Origin: Nitrospira sp.
Lineage (GTDB): Bacteria > Nitrospirota > Nitrospiria > Nitrospirales > Nitrospiraceae
Length of the DNA: 63,345 bases
Reading direction: 5' to 3'
Assembly: GCA_019636815.1 (NCBI GenBank)
Contig: JAHBWT010000012.1
Coordinates: 1-63,345, forward strand
Shown here: piece after piece, positions 54,002-61,728 of the stretch
Layout: the number at the start of each line of letters is the position of its first letter
Numbering within the stretch: position 1 is the stretch's first letter
Notes under the pieces: model-generated
What the model was told of the DNA's origin: nothing
The model's input: only the letters and a program-made list of their open reading frames with translations
Database searches by the model: none
Position numbers and translations under genes: made by a program

Positions 54002-54645
54002 TGATCTATTCTTATCCTGACCCCACGGCTCCAATTAGGCAGGGAGACATCTTCATAAATCTCCCCCGTGTTGATCTATCATTAGCAAGTGTATTGGTAT
54101 TGAAGGAAGGGGAAGACCAGCTTGTCGAAATGCCTTGGGAAGACATCGCATTGGCTGGACAACCGGTAAGTGCGACTATCGCGCTACGACCAGTGGCAGC
54201 AATTGTAGCAAATCAAGATTGTGATACTTTGCATGGACGTGATGTAACGCTCTGTGAAATTAGACCATTCCGCGATGTTGAAAGAAGTGCTAAAGACACG
54301 ACTGCACCCAATAAGTGGGTTTCAAGGATTACTCAACAGGCTCGCATTAACCAAAAATGGTTCTATCTTCCTCCAGATACCCAAATCGGTTTCACCGAAA
54401 AGATGGGCGTGGATTTCATGGTGACGATTCGAGTAGCCAGAACTGATCTTGAAAACCTTAGGACCTTTCGTAGAGCGCGGCTAAACGATGTCGCTGATGA
54501 ACATTTTAGAGAACGAATATCAGAGTTCTTTCGTCGCTATCCATACGATGAGTGGTACTCCCTTAATAAAGATGAACTAGAGCATTACAAGAAGGAGCAT
54601 CCTGAAGCTGAACCATTTCCTTGGCAGAACTTCCCTCAGTCATGA
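54001..54645 (+). CDS. hypothetical protein, third gene of the cassette
   Basis: 214 residues. IRQGDIFINLPRVDL opens the protein and PVAAIVANQDCDTLHGRDVTLCEIRPF follows (about 76-102). This QGDIF plus QDCD arrangement recurs, as I recall, in uncharacterised proteins from mobile regions. The Asp/Cys pair could be a catalytic or metal site. The C-terminus (FRERISEFFRRYPYDEWYSLNKDELEHY) is helical. ATG 54001 overlaps the previous stop. Its 3' end meets the decayed recombinase coming from the other strand. Confidence 0.6.
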   Translation: MIYSYPDPTAPIRQGDIFINLPRVDLSLASVLVLKEGEDQLVEMPWEDIALAGQPVSATIALRPVAAIVANQDCDTLHGRDVTLCEIRPFRDVERSAKDTTAPNKWVSRITQQARINQKWFYLPPDTQIGFTEKMGVDFMVTIRVARTDLENLRTFRRARLNDVADEHFRERISEFFRRYPYDEWYSLNKDELEHYKKEHPEAEPFPWQNFPQS

Positions 54646-54828
54646 AGCGGCCTCTTCTGTCTGGGCCAGAATGTCGTTAACCACACCGTCATATCGCAAC
54701 TTCTCTAGAGCATCCTGCAGTGTCTCCATCGAGTCAATTCCTTGTGCACATACTGCTCATGCACATTTCCCGCTGAATGCCCTGTCCAAGCGTCTCCGCA
54801 ATGTTCACCGGTACTCCAGCACTATGCA
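54640..54828 (-). pseudogene. C-terminal remnant of a second tyrosine recombinase
   Basis: Reading across two frameshifts gives LHSAGVPVNIAETLG, GHSAGNVHEQYVHKELT and METLQDALEKLRYDGVVNDI. GHS...EQYVH is the end of a tyrosine recombinase catalytic domain with the active tyrosine. It is related to, but different from, the end of the intact integrase that adjoins it (GHASQGIHGQVYD). It looks like a predecessor integrase that was overwritten by the present one. Confidence 0.65.
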
Positions 54829-56447
54829 GCTTCTCTTCTCGTACTCTTGTTATTCAAAGACTGAAGGACATCCGGGTAGTGCAGCTGTTCGAGACCTTGG
54901 CGTAGAAGGTTCATCGGTACCCGTTCTCGTCGATCGTACACTTGTCCATGAATTCCCTGTGAGGCGTGCCCTGTGATCATCATACGAATCTTTTCAGGAA
55001 CTCCGAGGTTGCTTAGCTTCGTGATGCCGGTATGGCGTGTGCTGTAGAGCGTGAGGTTCGAATCATGTAATCCCTTCTTCTGCTTCAACCTCTTAAACCA
55101 CTTCCCAACGGAATCACCTAACGTAGACGTTCTGCCTCTCTTCAGTTGTGGAAAGAGATGTACATGGCCTGCAGCTTTGACCTCTTGCACATAATCTAAG
55201 AAACCAAGCTGAATCAGTGCCGGATGAACGGGTACCTTCCGAACACTTGCCTCCGTCTTGGTGGTCTGCTCTTTCCCATCGTGTTTGAAGTAGAGATAGG
55301 AAATGCCATCTTCCTCTAAGACATCAGCGACGTTGAGCTGCGCTGGTTCTTTCCTTCGACACACTTGAAAGAGCATGAGTAAGCAGATCCAGTAGCGCTC
55401 AGGCCGTGGCCCCCTCTGTGCTCTGAACTCTTCAGAGCCAAACGTCAGCAACAGTTCTGCATCGGTAAATTCTCTGTAGTGTTCAGCGCCTTCCCTTGCT
55501 TGTTTCTTGGTGAGAAGAAGACCCTTTACAGGATTGGAGTTCTCAGGAATAAAGTCTTGTCGCTCTGCCCAACGGAAGACACCAGACAACACCGCCAGCC
55601 ACTTGGAGACCGTTGCAGGTTTATTCTTCCGTTCGTCCCTCAAATGTTCTTTGTACTTCCTACATTCAGCCTTGGTGATGTAGTTGATTGGCTTGTCTCC
55701 TCCGACAACCTTTAGGAATGTATTGAACTCCGCTAAGGTTTGCTGTTGAGAGCGTGGTGATCGTGGCGGGTTGTCCTTGTGATACGCCTTGACCACTTCG
55801 GAAAAGAGCTTTGACGGTGGTAAGCCCTGTGGAGCCGCTAAACCAGTGGCTTGAGATATAGGAACAGCCTTGATAGAAGTGCTACCCATGCTAGGCGGTA
55901 GCTCCTTGTAAACTCCCTCCCATCGATCCATTTCAATCTTGGCATAGTCAAGCTTCGCTCGTAGCAGTCGCCTACACAATCGCCCATACTCAGCTGAATC
56001 GTGATCGAGCGGAGGGAGACTTGCAGAGGCTAGCAGTTCATCAGCTTCCTTCTCGATGCGCCTGAAGTCATTCGAGAGTAAGTCGTCTTCTGCTTCTCCC
56101 ATTTGATCGTGAAGGACAAGCCACGCTCCCTCTCGCTGGTTTTCGGAGATTGGGCGTAGACCCGCTCGATACTCTTCAGCCAGTTCAAGACGAGTATCCA
56201 ACCAGCGAGCGACAAGGCTATCAATCTGCTCTGGCGTCATTGAATGCCCATACCGCCTGAGTGTGAAGAACAAGCGCTTCGCGTGGCTTTCGAACTGGTG
56301 GGCCAGAACACGCGCCTCCTCCTTATCCTTGGTCTTGAGGCTCCTCCAGACCTCCACCTTGCCCTTGAAGTAGCTTCGTACGGCCTTCGGAATCCAGATC
56401 CGATAGTAGTACGATTTCCGATGTTTGGAAAGAAAACCTGTAGACAT
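54822..56447 (-). CDS. int: tyrosine recombinase / integrase
   Basis: 541 residues. An N-terminal domain of the DUF6538 kind (FLSKHRKSYYYRIWIPKAVRSYF), a core-binding SAM-like domain (about 200-310, FSEVVKAYHKDNPPRSPRSQQQTLAEF), and a catalytic domain. The first Arg lies in FQVCRRKEPAQL, the HxxR region is YSTRHTG (first His replaced by Tyr), the GH is in MITGHASQG, and the nucleophile is Tyr in GQVYDRRE. Such enzymes integrate elements at tRNA genes. The start has a perfect AGGAGG. It lies 84 bases inside the tRNA-Leu end and points away from it. Confidence 0.92.
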   Translation of the reverse strand: MSTGFLSKHRKSYYYRIWIPKAVRSYFKGKVEVWRSLKTKDKEEARVLAHQFESHAKRLFFTLRRYGHSMTPEQIDSLVARWLDTRLELAEEYRAGLRPISENQREGAWLVLHDQMGEAEDDLLSNDFRRIEKEADELLASASLPPLDHDSAEYGRLCRRLLRAKLDYAKIEMDRWEGVYKELPPSMGSTSIKAVPISQATGLAAPQGLPPSKLFSEVVKAYHKDNPPRSPRSQQQTLAEFNTFLKVVGGDKPINYITKAECRKYKEHLRDERKNKPATVSKWLAVLSGVFRWAERQDFIPENSNPVKGLLLTKKQAREGAEHYREFTDAELLLTFGSEEFRAQRGPRPERYWICLLMLFQVCRRKEPAQLNVADVLEEDGISYLYFKHDGKEQTTKTEASVRKVPVHPALIQLGFLDYVQEVKAAGHVHLFPQLKRGRTSTLGDSVGKWFKRLKQKKGLHDSNLTLYSTRHTGITKLSNLGVPEKIRMMITGHASQGIHGQVYDRRERVPMNLLRQGLEQLHYPDVLQSLNNKSTRREAA

Positions 56448-56531
56448 GGATACCTCCTCAGGCTGTAGCTTTGTCTACAGTTTCTAAGAAGGCTAGCTGC
56501 GGATTGGCTCTGGAGCCAACTAGAGGATGGG

Positions 56532-56549
56532 TGGTGCCGAAGGCGGGAC
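56532..56549. repeat. tRNA-side attachment site
   Basis: Identical over 18 bases to 41597-41614. It covers the CCA end, the acceptor 3' strand and the first bases of the T arm, the standard crossover region for tRNA-targeting tyrosine recombinases. Confidence 0.78.
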
Positions 56550-56615
56550 TTGAACCCGCACGGCTTTCGCCACACGCCCCTCAAACGTGCGTGTCTGCCA
56601 TTCCACCACTTCGGC
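56532..56615 (-). tRNA. tRNA-Leu(GAG)
   Basis: 84 bases including an encoded CCA. The acceptor stem pairs GCCGAAG with CTTCGGC, the T arm has GTTCAAGTC, the D arm has GGTGGAATGGCAGAC, and a class II variable arm is present. The anticodon loop TTGAGGG gives anticodon GAG (complement of 56580-56582), for CUC/CUU leucine codons. It is the integration target of the element; its 3' end is rebuilt by the integrated copy. Confidence 0.93.
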
Positions 56616-56797
56616 AACAACGCGTGAAACGTCGCTCGGTGAAGCGTCGTTCATCCAGAGTAAATCTCGCAAAGGTGCTTCACGAGTCACGAAGAACGAG
56701 CTAGAGGGAGCGCGTATTATAGGAGCACGGTAAAATTGTTGTCAATCAACCGAGGCTCCGGTAAAATCTGCACGAATTTTTTGTGCCTGAGTCGCTC

Positions 56798-57478
56798 ATG
56801 ATACGGACGGATCAACGGGGGCTCTCCTCCTCCATTGTGGCCTTCTTCGATGTTGACAATACCATTCTGCCTGGAGAGGCTAGTGAAGTACGATTTTTCC
56901 GCTGGCTGTGGCGGCGTGGGATCGTGGGTTGGCCGGAAGCCCGAGAGAGTGTCTTGTGGCTGCTGCGGCATTTTCCGACTCTCTCGCTGCATCCGCTCCG
57001 ATCGCGAAAGCTGTACCTAGCTGGAAAACCTGCGCAAGTGATCCAAGCCATGGGTGAAGAATTCTGTCGAGAGGAATTATGTCCTCGTGTTTCGGCCTCT
57101 GCCATGCGGGCTCTTGAAGAGCATCGACGAGCCGGCCATGCCATCGTCTTCGTGACGGGGTCCATCGATTTCTTGGTTGCTCCCGTCGCAGAGGCTCTTC
57201 GAGCCGATCGATGCTTTGCCAGCCGCTTGGAGCAGATGAACGGCCTCTATACCGGTTTTCTTATCCCCCCGCTTCCATACGGACAAGGGAAACGCCAACT
57301 GATTGATCAGCTGATCCACGAACTGACGTTGGATTTGTCTCAATGCTATGCCTATGGTGACAGTCCCGGAGATCTGGATTTGCTACGGGCCGTGGGCCAC
57401 CCGACAGTGGTAAATCCAATTCGTGGAATGGCCTCCGTTGCCAGACGCTGGAATTGGCCGGTGGTCAAATGGCAATAA
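56798..57478 (+). CDS. HAD-superfamily phosphatase (SerB-like subfamily IB)
   Basis: 226 residues. Motif I is FFDVDNTILPG, motif II is IVFVTGS, motif III spans QGKRQ and motif IV is AYGDSPGDLDLL. It has the typical order of HAD-IB hydrolases, related to phosphoserine phosphatase and the CicA group. The substrate cannot be named. An in-frame GTG at 56783 is possible; ATG 56798 is chosen. It is the first chromosomal gene beyond the tRNA. Confidence 0.85.
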   Translation: MIRTDQRGLSSSIVAFFDVDNTILPGEASEVRFFRWLWRRGIVGWPEARESVLWLLRHFPTLSLHPLRSRKLYLAGKPAQVIQAMGEEFCREELCPRVSASAMRALEEHRRAGHAIVFVTGSIDFLVAPVAEALRADRCFASRLEQMNGLYTGFLIPPLPYGQGKRQLIDQLIHELTLDLSQCYAYGDSPGDLDLLRAVGHPTVVNPIRGMASVARRWNWPVVKWQ

Positions 57479-57556
57479 GCGTCGGCGTGAGCCAGGACAC
57501 GCTGTTTTTTCAGCCAATCATTCGATCAGCACATCTGTGAGCATGGCACCTTTCTC

Positions 57557-58192
57557 ATGCGCGTGACGGAAATTTTTCACAGCGTTCAGGGTGAATCGAC
57601 CTTTGCGGGGCTGCCCTGCGTGTTCGTGCGGCTCACCGGCTGTCCGCTTCGCTGCACCTGGTGTGACACGGACTACGCCTTCTTCGGAGGATCGGAGCAT
57701 TCACTCGATGACATTCTCGGAAAGATACGGTCTTTCGGGTGTCCGTTGGTCGAGGTAACGGGAGGTGAGCCGTTGTCCCAGACAGAGACCACCGCCTTGC
57801 TCCACCGTTTGTGCCAAGAGAAGTTCACGGTCCTCCTTGAAACGAGCGGAGCAGTGGATACAGCCATGGTTGATCCATCAGTCCGGATCATCTTGGATGT
57901 GAAGTGTCCGGGAAGCGGCATGACGGATCGTATGCATTGGCCCAATGTCGAACGACTGAGGCCACAGGACGAGGCGAAATTCGTCATCCAAGACCGGATC
58001 GACTATGACTGGGCCAAAAGCATTCTCGATCGTTTCCGCGTGACCGAGCGCTGTCCGGTCTTGTTTAGTCCGGTGTTCGGCACGCTTGCCCCTCATGACC
58101 TGACTGAATGGATATTGGCAGATCGCCTGCCGGTCCGCCTTCAGTTGCAAATGCACAAGTACATCTGGGCACCTGATATGAGAGGTGTGTGA
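57557..58192 (+). CDS. queE: 7-carboxy-7-deazaguanine synthase (radical SAM)
   Basis: 211 residues. QueE makes 7-carboxy-7-deazaguanine, a queuosine/deazaguanine precursor. The radical SAM cluster motif is CPLRCTWC (CxxxCxxC), with IFHSVQGESTFAGLPCVFVRLTGC directly before it and VTGGEPL (GGE motif) after. LQMHKYIW near the end is typical. No other queuosine genes are in the window. The ATG is at 57557, without a clear ribosome site. Confidence 0.92.
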   Translation: MRVTEIFHSVQGESTFAGLPCVFVRLTGCPLRCTWCDTDYAFFGGSEHSLDDILGKIRSFGCPLVEVTGGEPLSQTETTALLHRLCQEKFTVLLETSGAVDTAMVDPSVRIILDVKCPGSGMTDRMHWPNVERLRPQDEAKFVIQDRIDYDWAKSILDRFRVTERCPVLFSPVFGTLAPHDLTEWILADRLPVRLQLQMHKYIWAPDMRGV

Positions 58193-58287
58193 GGTCCACC
58201 ACTCCCTCTGATCTGAGGCAAATTGTGGTGACTCTCTACGAGGAGTGGGTGACGGTCATTGATTGACGCATCATGAAGGAGAACGGA

Positions 58288-59805
58288 ATGAACATCATGC
58301 GAGTCAGATCCAAGCAGGGTCGAGTCGATACAGAGACTGCCGATACGCTTGTTCTCCTGCACTGTGAGGGTGAGGGACTTTCGAGCGAAGACGCAGCGGT
58401 GCTGGATCGACCTCTTGGAGGGGCGCTCCGCGAACTCCTCCACTCGGAGGAGTTCGAAGGAAGGGCCAATGAAGTGGTACTGCTCCATACACACGGGAAA
58501 ATTCCCGTGAAGCGGCTGATTCTCGTAGGACTCGGTAAGAAAGCCAATCTGGGTGTTGATCAGTTTCGGCAGGCTATGGGGCATGCCGTCAAACGAGTGC
58601 GCAGCGCAAAGTCCCGCGCCTTCGCGGTTGCGCTTCCAAGCCTCACGCCTCGTGACTCTTTGCCATTGCATGTGGTGCAGGCGATGACCGAAGGAGCCAT
58701 CCTTGGGAGCTATCAATTCACCGCTTACCGGAGTGACGCTTCCACCAACAACGAATTGACGGCGATGACGGTCTTGATCTCACACAAAAGCGAGCTGGAT
58801 CAGATATCGGAAGGAATTCGTCGTGGTGTGGCAACTGCAGAAGCCACGGTGTTCGTCAGAGATCTCTCCAATCACCCCTCCAATGTGATGACTCCGACGA
58901 GGATCGCCCATGAAGCAAAGGCCCTTGCCAAGGAGACTCGCATCAGCCTGAAAATTCTCGAGCAGAAGGACATGGAACATCTTGGCATGGGCGCCTTATT
59001 GGGGGTCGCAAAAGGCAGCCATGAACCGCCAAAGTTCATTATTCTCCAGTACCACGGAGCCAAAAAGAAAGACGAGCGTCCGGTAGTCCTTGTTGGCAAG
59101 ACCATCACCTTTGACACAGGGGGAATTTCGCTCAAGCCGTCGGAGAACATGGAGCAGATGAAAGCCGATATGACCGGCGGGGCAGAGGTCCTGGCCACGA
59201 TACGTGCGGCCGCTCGCTTGAAGCTCCCACTGAACCTGATCAGCATTCTTCCCGTCGCCGAGAATATGCCCGGGGGTCGGGCGATGAGACCAGGTGACGT
59301 GGTCAAGACACTCTCCGGCAAAACGGTAGAAGTCCAAAACACCGACGCCGAAGGTCGTCTGATCTTGTCAGACGGTTTAGCTTATGCAAACCGGTTCAAG
59401 CCGGCCGCCCTCATCGACATCGCCACACTGACCGGCGCGTGCGTCGTCGCACTGGGCCAATTCGCCATCGGGATGTTTGGCACTGATACAAAATTAAAAG
59501 AAGCGATTCGTCAGTCAGGCCTTCGAGCGGGGGAGCGCGTATGGGAGATGCCGCTGTGGGAAGAATATTTCGAACAATTACGCAGCGATGTGGCCGATAT
59601 GCGCAATATCGGCGGACGGGGAGGCGGCATGATCACCGCCGCTCTGTTCCTCAGCAAGTTCGTCGGCGATTGCCCATGGGTGCATCTGGATATTGCCAGC
59701 ACCGACTGGAGTGAGCGGGAACGCGCGTATATCCCCAAAGGACCGACCGGCATCGGGACCAGACTGTTGATCCAGTTCCTTATTGATCGCTCGCTCACTC
59801 ACTAA
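58288..59805 (+). CDS. pepA: leucyl aminopeptidase (M17)
   Basis: 505 residues. Two-metal M17 aminopeptidase that releases N-terminal amino acids and, in E. coli, also binds DNA. Metal and active-site motifs are VGKTITFDTGGISLKPS, MKADMTGGA and NTDAEGRLILSDGLAYA. ATG 58288 has AAGGAG six bases upstream and is preferred over ATG 58273. The downstream gene starts four bases after its stop. Confidence 0.93.
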   Translation: MNIMRVRSKQGRVDTETADTLVLLHCEGEGLSSEDAAVLDRPLGGALRELLHSEEFEGRANEVVLLHTHGKIPVKRLILVGLGKKANLGVDQFRQAMGHAVKRVRSAKSRAFAVALPSLTPRDSLPLHVVQAMTEGAILGSYQFTAYRSDASTNNELTAMTVLISHKSELDQISEGIRRGVATAEATVFVRDLSNHPSNVMTPTRIAHEAKALAKETRISLKILEQKDMEHLGMGALLGVAKGSHEPPKFIILQYHGAKKKDERPVVLVGKTITFDTGGISLKPSENMEQMKADMTGGAEVLATIRAAARLKLPLNLISILPVAENMPGGRAMRPGDVVKTLSGKTVEVQNTDAEGRLILSDGLAYANRFKPAALIDIATLTGACVVALGQFAIGMFGTDTKLKEAIRQSGLRAGERVWEMPLWEEYFEQLRSDVADMRNIGGRGGGMITAALFLSKFVGDCPWVHLDIASTDWSERERAYIPKGPTGIGTRLLIQFLIDRSLTH

Positions 59806-59809
59806 CAGT

Positions 59810-60913
59810 ATGACAGTTTCTCGCGACCAGATCGGCCAGCTTTTCATGATAGGGTTCGACGGGACAACCGTTTCGTCAGATCTGGCCTCGTTTATCACCG
59901 AATACAAGCCAGGTGGAATCATCCTGTTCGCGCGAAATCTCGAATCGGCGGCGCAAATTGTTGACTTGACGAACGAGCTTCAGCGTTGCAGTCCGCACGT
60001 CCCTCTCCTGATCTCGATCGATCAAGAAGGCGGGCGCGTCTCGCGGTTGCCGACAGAATTCACCATTTTCCCCCCGTGTGAAGTGCTGGGGCACTGTCAC
60101 TCTACGGAGTTGGCCTACGCGGCGGCGGCCACGACGGCGAAAGAGCTCAAAGCCGTCGGCATCAACATGAATATGTCTCCTGTACTGGATGTGAACAGCA
60201 ACCCATTGAACCCGGTGATCGGCGATCGTGCATTCGGCACACATCCTCAAGTCGTATCTGAATTGGGATTGGCCACGGTGGGTGGACTTCAGGACAATGG
60301 TGTCGTCGCCTGCGGAAAACACTTTCCTGGACATGGTGACACCGCCTCGGACTCGCATAAGGAATTACCCATCGTGACGGCGGACCGTGCACGGCTCGAA
60401 CACATTGAGTTTCCTCCTTTTCGACACGCGGTCGCCAACGGTGTGGCCACATTGATGAGCGCCCATGTCGTATATCGGACACTGGACGAAACTCGCCCAG
60501 CAACGCTCTCTCCTACTATTATTGGGAGGTTTCTCCGGGAAGAGTTGTATTACGATGGCGTTGTCCTAACGGATGACCTGGAGATGCACGCCATTATCGA
60601 TCATTACGGCATCGGGGACGCGGCCGTGCAGGCCATCCAGGCCGGCTGCGACATGCCATTGATCTGCAAAGATCGCAATAGGATCATTGCCGCTTTTCAC
60701 GCCGTTGAGAAGGCCGCCACAGCCGGCGACCTTTCTGCAGGACGATTGGCACAATCTTTTGCCCGGATCCGCCGATTAAAGGATCGGTTCTTGCGTTCCC
60801 ATCGACCGGTGACGATTTCTGATGCAAAACTCGTAGTGGGCTGCCGAAGCCACAAGGCCCTTTTGCGTTCTATCTACCAAACTCGAGAACGGCTCGCGAA
60901 GACCGAGGTCTGA
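59810..60913 (+). CDS. nagZ: beta-N-acetylhexosaminidase (GH3)
   Basis: 367 residues. NagZ removes N-acetylglucosamine from muropeptides in cell-wall recycling. The signature KHFPGHGDTASDSHKELP holds the catalytic Asp-His dyad loop, VLTDDLEMHAI the nucleophile aspartate, and SIDQEGGRVSRL the N-terminal motif. No signal peptide is seen, so it is cytoplasmic. ATG 59810 follows the pepA stop by four bases; the upstream in-frame start would overlap pepA. Confidence 0.92.
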   Translation: MTVSRDQIGQLFMIGFDGTTVSSDLASFITEYKPGGIILFARNLESAAQIVDLTNELQRCSPHVPLLISIDQEGGRVSRLPTEFTIFPPCEVLGHCHSTELAYAAAATTAKELKAVGINMNMSPVLDVNSNPLNPVIGDRAFGTHPQVVSELGLATVGGLQDNGVVACGKHFPGHGDTASDSHKELPIVTADRARLEHIEFPPFRHAVANGVATLMSAHVVYRTLDETRPATLSPTIIGRFLREELYYDGVVLTDDLEMHAIIDHYGIGDAAVQAIQAGCDMPLICKDRNRIIAAFHAVEKAATAGDLSAGRLAQSFARIRRLKDRFLRSHRPVTISDAKLVVGCRSHKALLRSIYQTRERLAKTEV

Positions 60914-61175
60914 TCAGGGATGATGTCGCATCTCTTTTTAACTCCCAGAACCTGAGATCAACCTATAGACCCATCGGATGCCCCAACATCGCGGCATCAC
61001 CCCATACCTCCTATCAAACCGTGCCTTGTTCTCTTCGACGTAGTAGCTGTTCATCGCATTGCATTCCATCAAATACGCCTCCTTACCGACTGAAGTCCAA
61101 ACGGCTTCCTACAGATATCCCCTCGGTTGCTCCAAATTATCGCGCTCGATAGAATTTACAGCTATCTGGTATCCG
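60914..61175. other. intergenic region
   Basis: 262 bases. The frame of the PilZ gene runs back to an ATG at 61059, but that part has no protein-like features. No clear promoter or terminator. Confidence 0.45.
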
Positions 61176-61697
61176 ATGGGACGCACGACATCCAACATCA
61201 CCTGTCCAACTTGTCACGCGGCAAAAGTACGCTTGGCGACAAGAAAAGGTCTGTCAGATGCTTTGCTTGGCGGATTTACCATTTATCCGTTCCGTTGTCA
61301 GCTCTGCGCCGATCGCTTTCGGAAGTTTCTCGGCCGCCGCACGCTCAATCCTCGGAGAAGCTTCGATCGGGTGGCGGTGTCGTTCCCGGTCTGGTTTCGA
61401 CCACACAGGACTCCAGGCTCGCCACGAGTGGGTCAGGAAGGTGTGATCGAGAATCTCTCGATTCGTGGGTGCCGGATCCGAACCACTGCTCCAATCATCA
61501 TCGGCTCTCTCCTGGAACTGGAATTTCAGTATTCCAAGGATTCGCTCCCAATTACGATTGCGGAAGCGGTGGTTCGTTCCTCGGGAGGGGATGGTACCAT
61601 CGGCTTGCGGTTCACCCGGCTCCATCGAGGAGAGGAACGGCGGATTCGGCACATCATCGATGTGTGGCTGCCCGAACTCATGCCGTCACGCATGTAA
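61176..61697 (+). CDS. PilZ-domain protein with an N-terminal zinc-ribbon-like part
   Basis: 173 residues. Residues about 10-50 contain CPTCHAAK and CQLCADRF, a zinc-ribbon-like pair. The rest is a PilZ domain: RRSFDRVAVSFPVWF (RxxxR c-di-GMP motif, present as RSFDR) and VIENLSIRGCRIRT (D/NxSxxG motif with Asn for Asp). It probably senses c-di-GMP, with reduced certainty because of the Asn. The start at 61176 (MGRTTSNITCPTC) is chosen because domain similarity begins there. Confidence 0.78.
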   Translation: MGRTTSNITCPTCHAAKVRLATRKGLSDALLGGFTIYPFRCQLCADRFRKFLGRRTLNPRRSFDRVAVSFPVWFRPHRTPGSPRVGQEGVIENLSIRGCRIRTTAPIIIGSLLELEFQYSKDSLPITIAEAVVRSSGGDGTIGLRFTRLHRGEERRIRHIIDVWLPELMPSRM

Positions 61698-61728
61698 CCT
61701 CGATTGCCTGACGATCACGAGTGTGAGG

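Larger units (their letters stand above)
41597..56549. mobile_element. tRNA-Leu-integrated mobile element, about 15 kb, type unknown
   Basis: Evidence seen: an 18-bp direct repeat at both ends, one within an intact tRNA-Leu; a tyrosine recombinase directly inside the tRNA end; remains of another recombinase; many small overlapping genes without known families; a visibly more A+T-rich helicase region; an iteron-like array; and a repeat family I find only inside these limits. Missing: relaxase, conjugation genes, terminase, portal, capsid, or a recognised Rep protein. It could be an integrative plasmid, a phage satellite, or a reduced prophage. Confidence 0.8.

Noticed and set aside
54671-54976. 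101-codon plus-strand ORF at the integrase 3' end
   Set aside because: It is antisense to the integrase and its fossil neighbour, both recognised by catalytic motifs.
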